Assembly (NCBI RefSeq): GCF_002959895.1
Contig: NZ_PPDD01000010.1
Location: 1 to 64,000 of the forward strand
DNA: 64,000 bases
Direction of reading: 5' to 3'
Source: Veillonella infantium
GTDB lineage: Bacteria; Bacillota; Negativicutes; Veillonellales; Veillonellaceae
Position numbers and translations under genes: made by a program. The notes beneath the pieces were generated by a model. The model was not told where the DNA came from and searched no databases. It saw nothing but the letters and a program-made list of their open reading frames with translations. Shown here piece by piece: positions 8,731 through 17,554 of the stretch; positions within the stretch are counted from its first letter, which is position 1, and the number at the start of each line of letters is the position of its first letter.

Positions 8731-10104
8731 ATGAATATTGCAAGCCTCATTTTAGCTGCTGGTAAGGGTACGCGTATGAAGTCTAAATTGCCAAAGATAT
8801 TGCACAAGGTTGGCGGCAAAGCTATGGTAGAGCGAGTTCTTGAAACTGTTCAGTCAATCGGTACAAATCGCGATGTGGTTATCGTAGGTTTTGGTGGTGA
8901 TGCGGTACAAAATTATTTAGGTGATCGCGCTGAATTCGTTCGCCAAGAAGAACAAAATGGTACAGGGCATGCCGTAAAAATGGCTCAACCAGTGCTTGGT
9001 GACTATGATGGTACAATCTTATTGTTGTGTGGTGATACTCCGCTTGTTACAAAAGAAAGCTTAGAAGCTCTTTTAGAGGAGCATAAAAACTCTGGTGCAG
9101 CCGCTACGATTTTAACAGCACATATGCCTGATCCAACTGGTTATGGTCGCATTATTCGTAATGAATCAGGTTCCGTAGTTCGCATTGTAGAACAAAAAGA
9201 CGGTAAGCCTGAGGAATTAGCTGTTCAAGAAGTAAATACTGGCATGTACGCCTTTGATAGCAAAAAGCTATGGCCTTGCTTAGATCAACTATCTGATGAT
9301 AATGCACAAGGTGAATTGTATATCACAGATGTAGTTGGTATTCTTGTAAATGGTGGCGATACAGTAAGCGCTTATATGACTAAAGACTTTGAAGAGTCTC
9401 TAGGTGTAAACTCTCGCTTGCAATTAGCAGAAGCGGAATCCATTTTAAAAAATCGTAAAAATGTTGAGTTAATGACAGCTGGCGTAACAATTATTGATCC
9501 TGCAAATACTTACGTAGCTCCAGAGGTAACAGTAGGGGCCGATACAATCTTACATCCTGGTACAATACTTGAAGGCGATACTGTCATTGGTGAGCGTTGT
9601 GAAATTGGTCCACATACTCGTTTAACAAATGTGAAAGTTGGTAACGATACGATTATCCACTTCACGTATGGTCATGACTGCGAAGTAAAAGATGGTGTAG
9701 ATGTAGGTCCATATGTTCACTTGCGTCCAAATACTGTACTAGGTAACAAGGTTCATGTAGGCAACTTCGTAGAGGTTAAAAACTCCAATGTTGGGGAAGG
9801 CACCAAGTTCCCACATCTATCTTATATCGGCGATAGTGATGTAGGATCTGGTGTTAATATTGGTTGTGGTACGATTACTGTAAACTACGATGGTAAAGTT
9901 AAACATCGTACGACCATTGGCGATGGTGCTTTCGTAGGCTGTAATAGTAATTTAGTAGCTCCTGTAACAGTAGGTAATTATAGTTATGTAGGAGCAGGTT
10001 CTACTATTACTAAAAATGTACCAGATAAGGCGTTAGCAGTGGGCCGTAGCAAGCAAATTGTGAAAGAAAACTGGGTAACAGACGATACTTTCAAAAAGAA
10101 ATAA
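8731..10104 (+). CDS. glmU: Bifunctional GlmU: GlcNAc-1-P uridyltransferase / GlcN-1-P acetyltransferase
   Basis: A 457-residue full-length GlmU that makes UDP-GlcNAc for peptidoglycan and lipid A. The N-terminal nucleotidyltransferase (1-230) has LAAGKGTRMKSKLPKILHK, NGTGHAVKMA and LLCGDTPL. The C-terminal left-handed beta helix (about 250-445) carries hexapeptide repeats and the acetyltransferase segments YGHDCEVKDG, RPNTVLGNKVHVGNFVEVKN and GCGTITVNYDG. The AGGAGATTACT site sets the start. It precedes prs, as in Bacillus (purR-yabJ-spoVG-glmU-prs). Confidence 0.97.
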   Translation: MNIASLILAAGKGTRMKSKLPKILHKVGGKAMVERVLETVQSIGTNRDVVIVGFGGDAVQNYLGDRAEFVRQEEQNGTGHAVKMAQPVLGDYDGTILLLCGDTPLVTKESLEALLEEHKNSGAAATILTAHMPDPTGYGRIIRNESGSVVRIVEQKDGKPEELAVQEVNTGMYAFDSKKLWPCLDQLSDDNAQGELYITDVVGILVNGGDTVSAYMTKDFEESLGVNSRLQLAEAESILKNRKNVELMTAGVTIIDPANTYVAPEVTVGADTILHPGTILEGDTVIGERCEIGPHTRLTNVKVGNDTIIHFTYGHDCEVKDGVDVGPYVHLRPNTVLGNKVHVGNFVEVKNSNVGEGTKFPHLSYIGDSDVGSGVNIGCGTITVNYDGKVKHRTTIGDGAFVGCNSNLVAPVTVGNYSYVGAGSTITKNVPDKALAVGRSKQIVKENWVTDDTFKKK

Positions 10105-10230
10105 AAAAATATTATAATTTTTTAACACAATTTGGGTAAAATAGTATACAATAAAAAGGCAATAGTGTGTATCTGTAATGGATGATTATGGATAAGTAAC
10201 CAATATAGGAACAAATGAAAGGGTAACAAA

Positions 10231-11184
10231 ATGGCATTTGAAGACGGCAAAAAACTTAAAATTTTCACAGGTAATGCGAATCCTGCATTGGCAAAGGAAA
10301 TTTGTGATTATTTAGGTTTGCCTTTAGGTGAAGCATTTGTAGGTCGCTTTAACAATGGCGAAGTACAAATTATGATTGATGAAAGCGTACGTGGCAAAGA
10401 TGTATTTATCATTCAACCAACAAGCTATCCTGTAAACGATAATTTAATGGAATTAATGGTTATGGCTGATGCGTTAAAACGTGCTTCTGCTCGTCATATT
10501 ACAGCTGTAGTTCCTTACTACGGTTATGCTCGCCAAGACCGCAAAACTCGTGGTCGTGAACCAATTACTGCAAAATTAGTAGCAAACTTGATGCAAACTT
10601 CTGGTATTACACGTCTTGTAACAATTGACTTACATGCAGGTCAAATTCAAGGCTTTTTCGATGTGCCAGTAGATCATTTATATGGTGCATCCATTTTAGC
10701 TAAATACATTAATGAAAAAAATCTTGAAGATGTTATCGTTGTATCTCCAGACCTTGGCGGTGTTACAAGAGCTCGTGATTTGGCTGACCGCATTGGTGCG
10801 CCAATCGCAATCATTGAGAAAAAACGCCCTGAACCAGGTGTTGCTAAGGTTATGAACCTTATTGGTGATGTAAAAGGTAAAAACTGTATCATTGTTGATG
10901 ATATTGTAGACACAGCAGGTTCCCTTGTAGAAGGTGCTAAAGCATTAGAAGAATTTGGTGCAAAATCCGTTATGGCTGCCGTTACCCATGCTGTATTAAC
11001 AGATCCAGCAAGTGAACGCATTGCAAACTCCAATATTAAAGAGCTTATCGTAACAAACACAATGCCATTACCAGAAAATTGCAAATTGGATAATGTAACG
11101 CAATTATCTGTAGCCCCATTGTTAGGCGAAGCAATCATGCGTATCTTTCATGAAGTTTCAGTAAGTAATTTATTTGATAAATAA
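10231..11184 (+). CDS. prs: Ribose-phosphate pyrophosphokinase (PRPP synthetase)
   Basis: A 317-residue class I PRPP synthetase that transfers pyrophosphate from ATP to ribose 5-phosphate. Motifs seen: the flexible-loop segment [18 protein letters not shown], the metal-binding [26 protein letters not shown], and the PRPP loop [14 protein letters not shown]. Length and start match the family. It supplies PRPP to purine, pyrimidine, His and Trp synthesis and is the effector source for PurR, encoded two genes upstream. pth follows 10 bases later. Confidence 0.97.
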   Translation: MAFEDGKKLKIFTGNANPALAKEICDYLGLPLGEAFVGRFNNGEVQIMIDESVRGKDVFIIQPTSYPVNDNLMELMVMADALKRASARHITAVVPYYGYARQDRKTRGREPITAKLVANLMQTSGITRLVTIDLHAGQIQGFFDVPVDHLYGASILAKYINEKNLEDVIVVSPDLGGVTRARDLADRIGAPIAIIEKKRPEPGVAKVMNLIGDVKGKNCIIVDDIVDTAGSLVEGAKALEEFGAKSVMAAVTHAVLTDPASERIANSNIKELIVTNTMPLPENCKLDNVTQLSVAPLLGEAIMRIFHEVSVSNLFDK

Positions 11185-11194
11185 TAGGTGATTC

Positions 11195-11773
11195 TTGAAG
11201 TTAGTAGTAGGCCTTGGTAACCCAGGTAAGCAATATGAAGCAACAAAACATAATATTGGATTTATGGTCATCGATGCCATTGCGGATAGCGTTTCTCACA
11301 CTCCTTGGAGAGAGGAACAAAAGGCAGAGGTGTGCAGTATTAATGTAGCTGGTGAAAAGGTATTGCTTGTAAAGCCTCAAACATTTATGAATGCAAGCGG
11401 CGAATCTATAGGTCCATTAATGCGATACTACAAGATCGATCCATCTGATGTGTATTGTATTTATGATGATATGGATTTACCAGTAGGCAAATTACGTATT
11501 CGACCAAATGGTAGTTCTGGTGGGCATAATGGGATTAAATCTTTAATCTCCCATATAGGAACAGAAAATTTTCCGCGTTTTCGCGTAGGTATTGGTCGTC
11601 CATTACCACAATGGACTGTCATTGACCACGTGTTAGCACCATTTAGTGAAGAATCACAAGAGAAAGTACAAAAAGGTATCAAAGACACAGTAAAAGCTGT
11701 ATTAGGTACTTTAGAGGTGGGCATAGACAAAGGGATGAATCAGTTTAATCCTAAGCGTCGTCCACAGCGATAA
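11195..11773 (+). CDS. pth: Peptidyl-tRNA hydrolase
   Basis: A 192-residue Pth that frees tRNAs from drop-off peptidyl-tRNA in the cytoplasm. Motifs: VVGLGNPGKQYEATKHNIGF with the catalytic His in KHNIGF, KPQTFMNASGES, and DDMDLPVGKLRIRPNGSSGG followed by HNGIKS. Translation starts at TTG (11195); no ATG or GTG precedes the obligatory N-terminus KLVVGLGNPG, and an AGGTGA site lies just upstream. It is 10 bases after prs, so likely one transcript ended by the terminator at 11788. Confidence 0.96.
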   Translation: MKLVVGLGNPGKQYEATKHNIGFMVIDAIADSVSHTPWREEQKAEVCSINVAGEKVLLVKPQTFMNASGESIGPLMRYYKIDPSDVYCIYDDMDLPVGKLRIRPNGSSGGHNGIKSLISHIGTENFPRFRVGIGRPLPQWTVIDHVLAPFSEESQEKVQKGIKDTVKAVLGTLEVGIDKGMNQFNPKRRPQR

Positions 11774-11787
11774 ATAACATGCAAAAG

Positions 11788-11820
11788 GGCATGAGTCTCA
11801 TTGAGATTCATGCCTTTTTT
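11788..11820 (+). terminator. Terminator after pth
   Basis: GGCATGAGTCTCA and TGAGATTCATGCC form a 13-bp stem followed by TTTTTT. Confidence 0.9.
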
Positions 11821-11831
11821 ACGAGGTAATT

Positions 11832-13313
11832 ATGAGCAATCAAGAAAGAATGCCTTTTGTAGAGGCCTTAGAATCATATAAAGAACAACACTTTGTGCCC
11901 TTTCATACACCAGGTCATAAAATTGGTGGAGAGGCTCCTCAATTATTAAAGGACTGGATGGGCCCAGCGTTACCTTATGATTTAGGTGTTATGTACGCCT
12001 TAGACGATTTACACGAACCAGAAGGAGAGCTAAAAGAAGCTCAAGACTTAACAGCTGAATTGTATGGTGCAGATTGTTGTTGGTTTTCCATCAATGGTAC
12101 AACTGCCTTGATCGAAGCCATGATTATGGGGACTGTAGGTCCCGATGAAACCATCATTATTCCTCGTGAAGCGCATCGCTCTGTTATAAGTGGTTTAGTC
12201 TTATCTGGTGCAAAGCCTGTCTATATGGATTGCCAATTTGATGAGCGATGGGGCATTCCTTTAGGAGTATCTTTAGACGATGCCGTTAAAACAATGGAGG
12301 CCCATCCAGAGGCTAAGACGCTTCTTTTAGTTTACCCAAATTATTATGGTGTAGGTGTAGATATTATAAATATTGTAAAAGAAGCGCATAAACGAGGGAT
12401 GGTTGTTCTTGTTGATGAAGCGCACGGACCTCATTTACCATTTTCAGAAAATTTACCTGTTGAAGCCATTGCGGCAGGTGCAGACTTAGTGGCACAGAGC
12501 ACGCATAAATCAGTTGGTTCTTTGACACAAACCTCTTGGCTATTAGGACAAGGTGAAAGAATTAATAAACGTCGTATTACACAAATGCATCAAATGCTAC
12601 AAAGTACAAGTCCCAATTATATTTTCCTTGCCTCCTTAGATATGGCGCGCCATCAATTGGCCACATCGGGTAATGACCTAGTAAGTCGTACCGTAGAATT
12701 GAGCCTATATTTACGGAATGAGTTACATAAGATTTCTGGTATTACTGCTATGGAATACACCGATATTCGAAACCGGGTCACAAATTATGATGTTACTAAA
12801 GTATTAATCGACGCAAAAGAACTTGGTTTAACAGGCGTTGAGTTTGAACGTATGTTACGGGCATACTCTATTGAGGTGGAATTGGTACAAGCTCATCATG
12901 TACTGGTACTCATTACAATTGGTGATACAAAAGACTCTGTAGATGCTCTTATTAAGGCTGTACAAGCTGTAAGTGATGATGTATTAAGTGGGGACTCTAG
13001 GTCTGCAGGTGCAAATGATGAGGCGACTCAATCACTTAGTAAAGATTCTGCGTTGTTACCTCTGCCTCAAGTTCGTGTGACACCGCGCAATGCCATATAT
13101 GCTCATCGTGAGCAGGTTCCGTTAAGTGAAGCATTACATCGTATTGCTGGGGAGACTATAGCTTATTATCCTCCAGGGATTCCTTGTGTAGCCGTAGGTG
13201 AAGTGATTAGTGAGTCTGTGTTACAATATATAGAGAATCGAAAGGCTCTAGGGTATGTGCCAAATGGAGCCGATGATATGACATTAGAAACGATTTGGGT
13301 AATACAGGAGTAA
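11832..13313 (+). CDS. Orn/Lys/Arg decarboxylase family protein (YaaO-like)
   Basis: A 493-residue PLP-dependent fold-type I decarboxylase of the Orn/Lys/Arg family without the N-terminal wing domain, like Bacillus YaaO and SpeA. Seen: FHTPGHKIGG near the N-terminus, the PLP-contacting VDEAHGPHLPF, and the Schiff-base lysine in STHKSVGSLTQTSWL. The substrate (lysine, ornithine or arginine) cannot be read from sequence; it would give cadaverine, putrescine or agmatine. Placement directly before tmk is the ancient Firmicutes arrangement. Veillonella-type bacteria attach cadaverine or putrescine to peptidoglycan, a plausible but unproven use. Confidence 0.88.
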   Translation: MSNQERMPFVEALESYKEQHFVPFHTPGHKIGGEAPQLLKDWMGPALPYDLGVMYALDDLHEPEGELKEAQDLTAELYGADCCWFSINGTTALIEAMIMGTVGPDETIIIPREAHRSVISGLVLSGAKPVYMDCQFDERWGIPLGVSLDDAVKTMEAHPEAKTLLLVYPNYYGVGVDIINIVKEAHKRGMVVLVDEAHGPHLPFSENLPVEAIAAGADLVAQSTHKSVGSLTQTSWLLGQGERINKRRITQMHQMLQSTSPNYIFLASLDMARHQLATSGNDLVSRTVELSLYLRNELHKISGITAMEYTDIRNRVTNYDVTKVLIDAKELGLTGVEFERMLRAYSIEVELVQAHHVLVLITIGDTKDSVDALIKAVQAVSDDVLSGDSRSAGANDEATQSLSKDSALLPLPQVRVTPRNAIYAHREQVPLSEALHRIAGETIAYYPPGIPCVAVGEVISESVLQYIENRKALGYVPNGADDMTLETIWVIQE

Positions 13314-13315
13314 TT

Positions 13316-14002
13316 ATGGGGACTTTAATCATATTAGAAGGCGGAGATGGTAGCGGTAAGGCTACACAAACTAAACTTTTAGTAGAACGCTTAACCAAGG
13401 AAGGGCATGCAGTCAAATCTGTAAGCTTCCCTAATTACGATAGCGGCGCTGCTATGCCTATCAAAATGTATTTAGCCGGCGAATTTGGAAAAGATGTACA
13501 CGATGTAAATCCCTATGTGGCAAGTTCCATGTACGCCATTGATCGCTTTGCTTCTTTTAGAACTGATTGGGAGCAGTTTTACAAAAATGGTGGTATCATC
13601 ATTGCAGATCGTTATACGACGTCTAATATGGTCCATCAAATGGTAAAATACGACGATCCTAAAGAACGTACTGCTTTTTTAGATTGGCTTGAAGATTTTG
13701 AGTTCCAAAAATTTGGCTTGCCTACACCTGATGCGGTATGTTTATTAGATATGCCCCTTGAAGTGAGTGAAGCCCTTATGGCTGAACGCACTGGTAAAAC
13801 TGGGGGCAATACTGGCGATATTCACGAGGGCAATCATGCTTATTTAGTAGCTGTTCACGATGCTTATGAAGAGCTAGTAGAACGCTACCAATGGCACCGA
13901 ATTCCTTGCGCTACAAAAGATGATTCCAGTCAATATGCATTACGCACCATTGAAGAAATTCATAACGATGTATATCAAGCTGTAGTAAATCTACTACCTT
14001 AG
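13316..14002 (+). CDS. tmk: Thymidylate kinase
   Basis: A 228-residue P-loop kinase that phosphorylates dTMP to dTDP. Walker A is EGGDGSGKATQTKLL, the DRY-type motif is IADRYTTSNMVHQ, and the lid is around ERTGKTGGNTGDIHEGN. The protein is slightly longer than the common about 210 residues and belongs to the variant with KATQ rather than KTTQ after the P-loop. The start at ATG 13316 lies two bases after the previous stop with AGGAG in front; an upstream start would overlap the decarboxylase. It is translationally linked to its neighbour and ended by the terminator at 14008. Confidence 0.93.
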   Translation: MGTLIILEGGDGSGKATQTKLLVERLTKEGHAVKSVSFPNYDSGAAMPIKMYLAGEFGKDVHDVNPYVASSMYAIDRFASFRTDWEQFYKNGGIIIADRYTTSNMVHQMVKYDDPKERTAFLDWLEDFEFQKFGLPTPDAVCLLDMPLEVSEALMAERTGKTGGNTGDIHEGNHAYLVAVHDAYEELVERYQWHRIPCATKDDSSQYALRTIEEIHNDVYQAVVNLLP

Positions 14003-14007
14003 GATAG

Positions 14008-14034
14008 GGCGACTCTTTTAAAAGTCGCCTTTTT
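14008..14034 (+). terminator. Terminator after tmk
   Basis: GGCGACT pairs with AGTCGCC around an eight-base loop, followed by TTTTTC. Confidence 0.85.
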
Positions 14035-14077
14035 CTTATATAATATTAATATTGAGCATGTATTGATAGGAGGGGCT

Positions 14078-15118
14078 ATGACATATTTTGATTCTATAAT
14101 TGGTCAAGATTCGATCAAGGCACACCTATCGGAACTTGTAAGTCGCAATGCATTACCACATAGTCTTTTGTTTTATGGTGAAGCAGGTCTTGGCAAGCTA
14201 GATATGGCCATAGGTCTGGCATCCATATTACTGGGTCGCCAAGTGTTTTCACAACCTAAGGGAGAATCATATTTAGCTGACGTTAAAGAAGCACGTCTTG
14301 CCAATGGTGAGACCGAGAAACGCATCGAAGCAGAAGGTTTACCTATCTATATGGATAAGGGTGATGCTTTTTGGATTCGTCCCATGAAGACGACCTTAAA
14401 GGTGGAGCAGTGGTATTCCTTATTACAAGACCATTTGTCTGTGGCTGGGAATGGGAACCGCGTTGTCATTGTGGAAGACTTTCACACGGCCAATGCAGTT
14501 ATGGCAAATGCCATGTTAAAAACCATTGAAGAACCGCCTGAACAGGTGTATTTCATCATTATTACGAACAAGATTAACACTGTGTTACCAACTATCATTT
14601 CTAGATGTATGGGCATTGGCTTTAATAGTGTTGATATAGATACGATTCGCAAGGCTCTCGTAGCACGAGGCGTTACTGGTGATATAGAACAAGCCTTGTT
14701 AGCTGGTCACGGCAATCCGCAGTTAGTGGAGAAGTTGGCCACACAAGGTCGCATTGAAATGCTAGAGTTAGCTGTTAAGGTAATGGATATGCTCGCCTTT
14801 GAAACACGATGGTTTTCTATGATTTCTCTAGCTTGTGAAAGCTTACCTCGTGAAAGTCTAACAGAATTGATGCATTGGCTGCGCCTTGTGAGTAGAGATA
14901 TGATGGCTCTTAAAATGGGGGCATTAGACACACAATTACAGGTACCTATGTACAAGACTCAATTATTACGATTATTACCGCGCTGGTCTATGCAAGCATT
15001 GTTACAGGTCATTACTGAAACATTGCAAGCGGAACGGGCTTTGCGTTTACATATAAAAACCGCTCTCGTGGTGGACGGTCTTAGTATCGCCCTTCATGAT
15101 GCTCGGGAGGAGGATTAA
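14078..15118 (+). CDS. holB: DNA polymerase III delta' subunit
   Basis: A 346-residue clamp-loader subunit. An AAA+ domain occupies about 1-200 with the degenerate Walker A GEAGLGKLDMA and the segment NAMLKTIEEPPEQVYFIIITN followed by ISRC, typical of delta'. The four-cysteine zinc module that usually follows Walker A is missing: that region (about 45-95) has no CxxC. The start at MTYFDSIIGQ has AGGAGG four bases upstream; a TTG start 15 bases earlier is less likely. Order tmk-holB-ricT follows Bacillus, but yaaQ and yaaR are absent. ricT begins at the base after the stop. Confidence 0.9.
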   Translation: MTYFDSIIGQDSIKAHLSELVSRNALPHSLLFYGEAGLGKLDMAIGLASILLGRQVFSQPKGESYLADVKEARLANGETEKRIEAEGLPIYMDKGDAFWIRPMKTTLKVEQWYSLLQDHLSVAGNGNRVVIVEDFHTANAVMANAMLKTIEEPPEQVYFIIITNKINTVLPTIISRCMGIGFNSVDIDTIRKALVARGVTGDIEQALLAGHGNPQLVEKLATQGRIEMLELAVKVMDMLAFETRWFSMISLACESLPRESLTELMHWLRLVSRDMMALKMGALDTQLQVPMYKTQLLRLLPRWSMQALLQVITETLQAERALRLHIKTALVVDGLSIALHDAREED

Positions 15119-15964
15119 ATGCTAACCATAGTTGGCGTACGCTTTAAAAAAGCTGGGAAAATTTATTATTTTCTGCCTGAACAATTAGAAATATCCGTTG
15201 GTGATGGGGTTATCGTTGAAACGGCACGTGGCGTTGAATACGGTACAGTTGTGATCGGACCAAAAGAGGTCTTTGAAGATACTGTTGTAGCTCCTGTTAA
15301 GCCAGTTATTAGAAAGGCAACACCAAAGGACTTAAAACAAATTGAGAAGAATAAAGAGCGCGAAGAAAAAGCCTTTGATATTTGTCTCGAAAAAATCGAA
15401 AAACGTAAGTTACCTATGAAACTTATCAATGTGGAATACACATTTGATATGAATAAGATTATATTTTTCTTTACCGCTGATGGTCGTATTGACTTCCGTG
15501 AGCTTGTTAAGGATTTAGCCACAGTATTTAGAACGCGCATTGAGTTGCGTCAAGTAGGCGTTCGCGATGAGGCTAAGGTTTTAAATGGTATCGGCGCTTG
15601 TGGTCGACCTTTATGTTGCTCTAACTTCTTAGGTGACTTCACACCTGTATCGATTCGAATGGCTAAGGATCAAAACTTGAGCCTAAACCCTACAAAGATT
15701 TCTGGTGTTTGTGGTCGTTTGATGTGCTGCCTCAATTACGAAGATGATTTGTATAAAAAAGGTGGCGACTTATATGTGAAGAAGGAACGCCCTCAAGCCC
15801 CTCAAGATGTGGCTCCTCCAGGTATTGGTAAGGAGGTCGTGACCGATGAAGGCATTGGTAAGGTTTTGAAGGTAAATCATCACAAGCATACTGTAAAGGT
15901 GCAGCTCGAAGCTGGTCGTACTATAGATTTGAAATGGTCCGAGGTGGCATTGCCTGATGAATGA
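15119..15964 (+). CDS. ricT: PSP1-domain protein RicT (YaaT)
   Basis: A 281-residue PSP1-domain protein with the conserved cysteine pattern GIGACGRPLCCSNFLGDF and SGVCGRLMCCLNYEDD (about 160-215). In Bacillus RicT (YaaT) forms the RicAFT complex, which binds Fe-S clusters and affects RNase Y activity, biofilm and competence. Whether RicA and RicF partners exist elsewhere in this genome cannot be seen. The start immediately follows the holB stop, with GGGAGGAGG before it. The next gene overlaps its end by eight bases, indicating coupled translation. Confidence 0.93.
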   Translation: MLTIVGVRFKKAGKIYYFLPEQLEISVGDGVIVETARGVEYGTVVIGPKEVFEDTVVAPVKPVIRKATPKDLKQIEKNKEREEKAFDICLEKIEKRKLPMKLINVEYTFDMNKIIFFFTADGRIDFRELVKDLATVFRTRIELRQVGVRDEAKVLNGIGACGRPLCCSNFLGDFTPVSIRMAKDQNLSLNPTKISGVCGRLMCCLNYEDDLYKKGGDLYVKKERPQAPQDVAPPGIGKEVVTDEGIGKVLKVNHHKHTVKVQLEAGRTIDLKWSEVALPDE

Positions 15965-16682
15965 TCAAGAACGACTTGATGATTTAATTATAGATGGCTT
16001 ACAGATTTATCAGCGTACTGATATGTTTCGATTTTCCTTTGACGCTATAGCCCTCATTCACTTTTGTCGTTTCAATAATCGTCATTCTTATGTTGATCTT
16101 GGAACGGGAACAGGTGTTATGCCACTCATTGGTACATCATTAGGAGCGGGCCATATAACGGGTATAGATATCAACAAAACTCTTATTGAGTTAGCTCAGC
16201 GTAGTGTAGAACATAATCATAAACAAGATGTAGTAACGATGTGGTGCGGCGATTATCGCCATATGTCCTACCGAGATGTACAAGATAAGCCCTTTGATGG
16301 TGTTATTGTAAATCCACCTTTTTATGATTCTGAAAGCGGTGCAAAGCCTACGTCTGAAGAACGGGCCTTGGCACTTCATGATGGACATACAACATTAGAA
16401 GAGGTTTTGAAAGCTGTACAGTCCTTTATTAAGTGTAAAGGTCGCTTGTGGATGATTTATAGTGCTAGTCGCTTGCAATATGTATTGCATGAACTAGAAG
16501 AAGCCAACTTTCAAGCTAAACGCTTTCGCTTTATTCATGGTATGGTAGATAAGCCAGCTAAGCTGGTGCTGATAGAGGCTCTCTATCAAGGTCAGCCTGG
16601 ACTTGTATTAGAGCCGCCACTTATCGTTTATGATAAGCCTAATGTGTACACGAAGGAGGTGTCCTCTTGGTATGAACGATAA
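15957..16682 (+). CDS. tRNA1(Val) adenine-N6 methyltransferase-like protein (YabB/TrmN6 family)
   Basis: A 241-residue class I SAM-dependent methyltransferase. It has the SAM-binding motif DLGTGTGVMPLIG (about 43-55) and the catalytic NPPF tetrad in GVIVNPPFYDSE, which marks N6-adenine or related base methylation. E. coli TrmN6 methylates A37 of tRNA1(Val); Bacillus YabB sits at the same locus. The target here is inferred. It overlaps ricT by 8 bases and rsmI by 11 bases. Confidence 0.87.
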   Translation: MNDQERLDDLIIDGLQIYQRTDMFRFSFDAIALIHFCRFNNRHSYVDLGTGTGVMPLIGTSLGAGHITGIDINKTLIELAQRSVEHNHKQDVVTMWCGDYRHMSYRDVQDKPFDGVIVNPPFYDSESGAKPTSEERALALHDGHTTLEEVLKAVQSFIKCKGRLWMIYSASRLQYVLHELEEANFQAKRFRFIHGMVDKPAKLVLIEALYQGQPGLVLEPPLIVYDKPNVYTKEVSSWYER

Positions 16683-17520
16683 CGAATGGGGCACCTTATA
16701 CTTGGTGCCTACACCGATAGGTAATTTAGAAGATATGACGTATCGTGCAGTTCGTATCTTAGGTGAAGTTGATGCTATCGCCGCAGAGGATACGCGCCAT
16801 ACGGGCATATTATTAAAACACTTTGATATTAAGAAACCTTTGATTTCTTATCATGAACATAATAAGGAGGAAAAAGGTGCTTATATTATAGAGCTTTTGT
16901 TAGAAGGGCAGTCTATAGCTTGCGTTAGTGATGCAGGCATGCCGGCTATATCTGATCCAGGGGCTGACCTAGTAACAAAAGCTATTGAAGCAGGTATAAC
17001 GGTGGTACCACTGCCAGGTGCAAATGCGGCGTTAACAGCGCTTATTGCATCAGGCTTAGATACGAAATCATTTACCTTTGCAGGATTTTTACCTAAACGG
17101 GGTAAACATCGAGTTGAAGAATTACAACGACTTTCACAAGTAACGGGAACTTTGATGTTTTACGAAGCACCTCATCGATTACAAGAGGTCTTACAAGATA
17201 TGTATGAAGCCTTTGGCAATCGATCTATCACGGTGGCAAGGGAATTGACAAAGAAGTTTGAAACCTTTGTACGCACTGATTTAGAGAGCCTTGTAAATGA
17301 TTTGGAACAGCTCACGTATAAAGGGGAATTCGTCCTCATTGTAGGTGGTGCTGATACAGTAGAGTCTGATACTAGTGAAGTTTCGGATGAACCAGTATCG
17401 TATGTAGATGCTGTACAAGCCCTTGTAGAAACAGGGGTACCTAAAAAAGAAGCAATTCGCCAGGTGGCAAAGCGTTTTAACGTTTCCCGCCGGGATGTAT
17501 ATAATATTGTAGAACGTTAA
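16672..17520 (+). CDS. rsmI: 16S rRNA 2'-O-ribose C1402 methyltransferase
   Basis: A 282-residue member of the tetrapyrrole-methylase fold family that 2'-O-methylates C1402 of 16S rRNA. Characteristic segments: LYLVPTPIGNLEDMTYRAV, AAEDTRHTGILLKHF, SDAGMPAISDPGADLV, and PGANAALTALIASGL. A small helix-turn-helix-like tail (PKKEAIRQVAKRFNVSRRDV) ends the protein, as in Bacillus YabC. The start at MNDNEWG was chosen because AAGGAGGT lies 11 bases upstream and the family starts just before LYLVPTPIGN. It overlaps the preceding methyltransferase gene. Confidence 0.94.
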   Translation: MNDNEWGTLYLVPTPIGNLEDMTYRAVRILGEVDAIAAEDTRHTGILLKHFDIKKPLISYHEHNKEEKGAYIIELLLEGQSIACVSDAGMPAISDPGADLVTKAIEAGITVVPLPGANAALTALIASGLDTKSFTFAGFLPKRGKHRVEELQRLSQVTGTLMFYEAPHRLQEVLQDMYEAFGNRSITVARELTKKFETFVRTDLESLVNDLEQLTYKGEFVLIVGGADTVESDTSEVSDEPVSYVDAVQALVETGVPKKEAIRQVAKRFNVSRRDVYNIVER

Positions 17521-17554
17521 ACCTTCCCATTCGAAGGTTAGAAGGAGGCTCATC

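Noticed and set aside
10105-10230. A promoter before prs
   Set aside because: TATACAAT and TTGGGT are both present but only seven bases apart, so they cannot act together as -35 and -10.
10674-11138. A 154-codon reverse-strand frame
   Set aside because: Entirely within prs, whose forward protein is unmistakable; the reverse frame is a codon-usage shadow.
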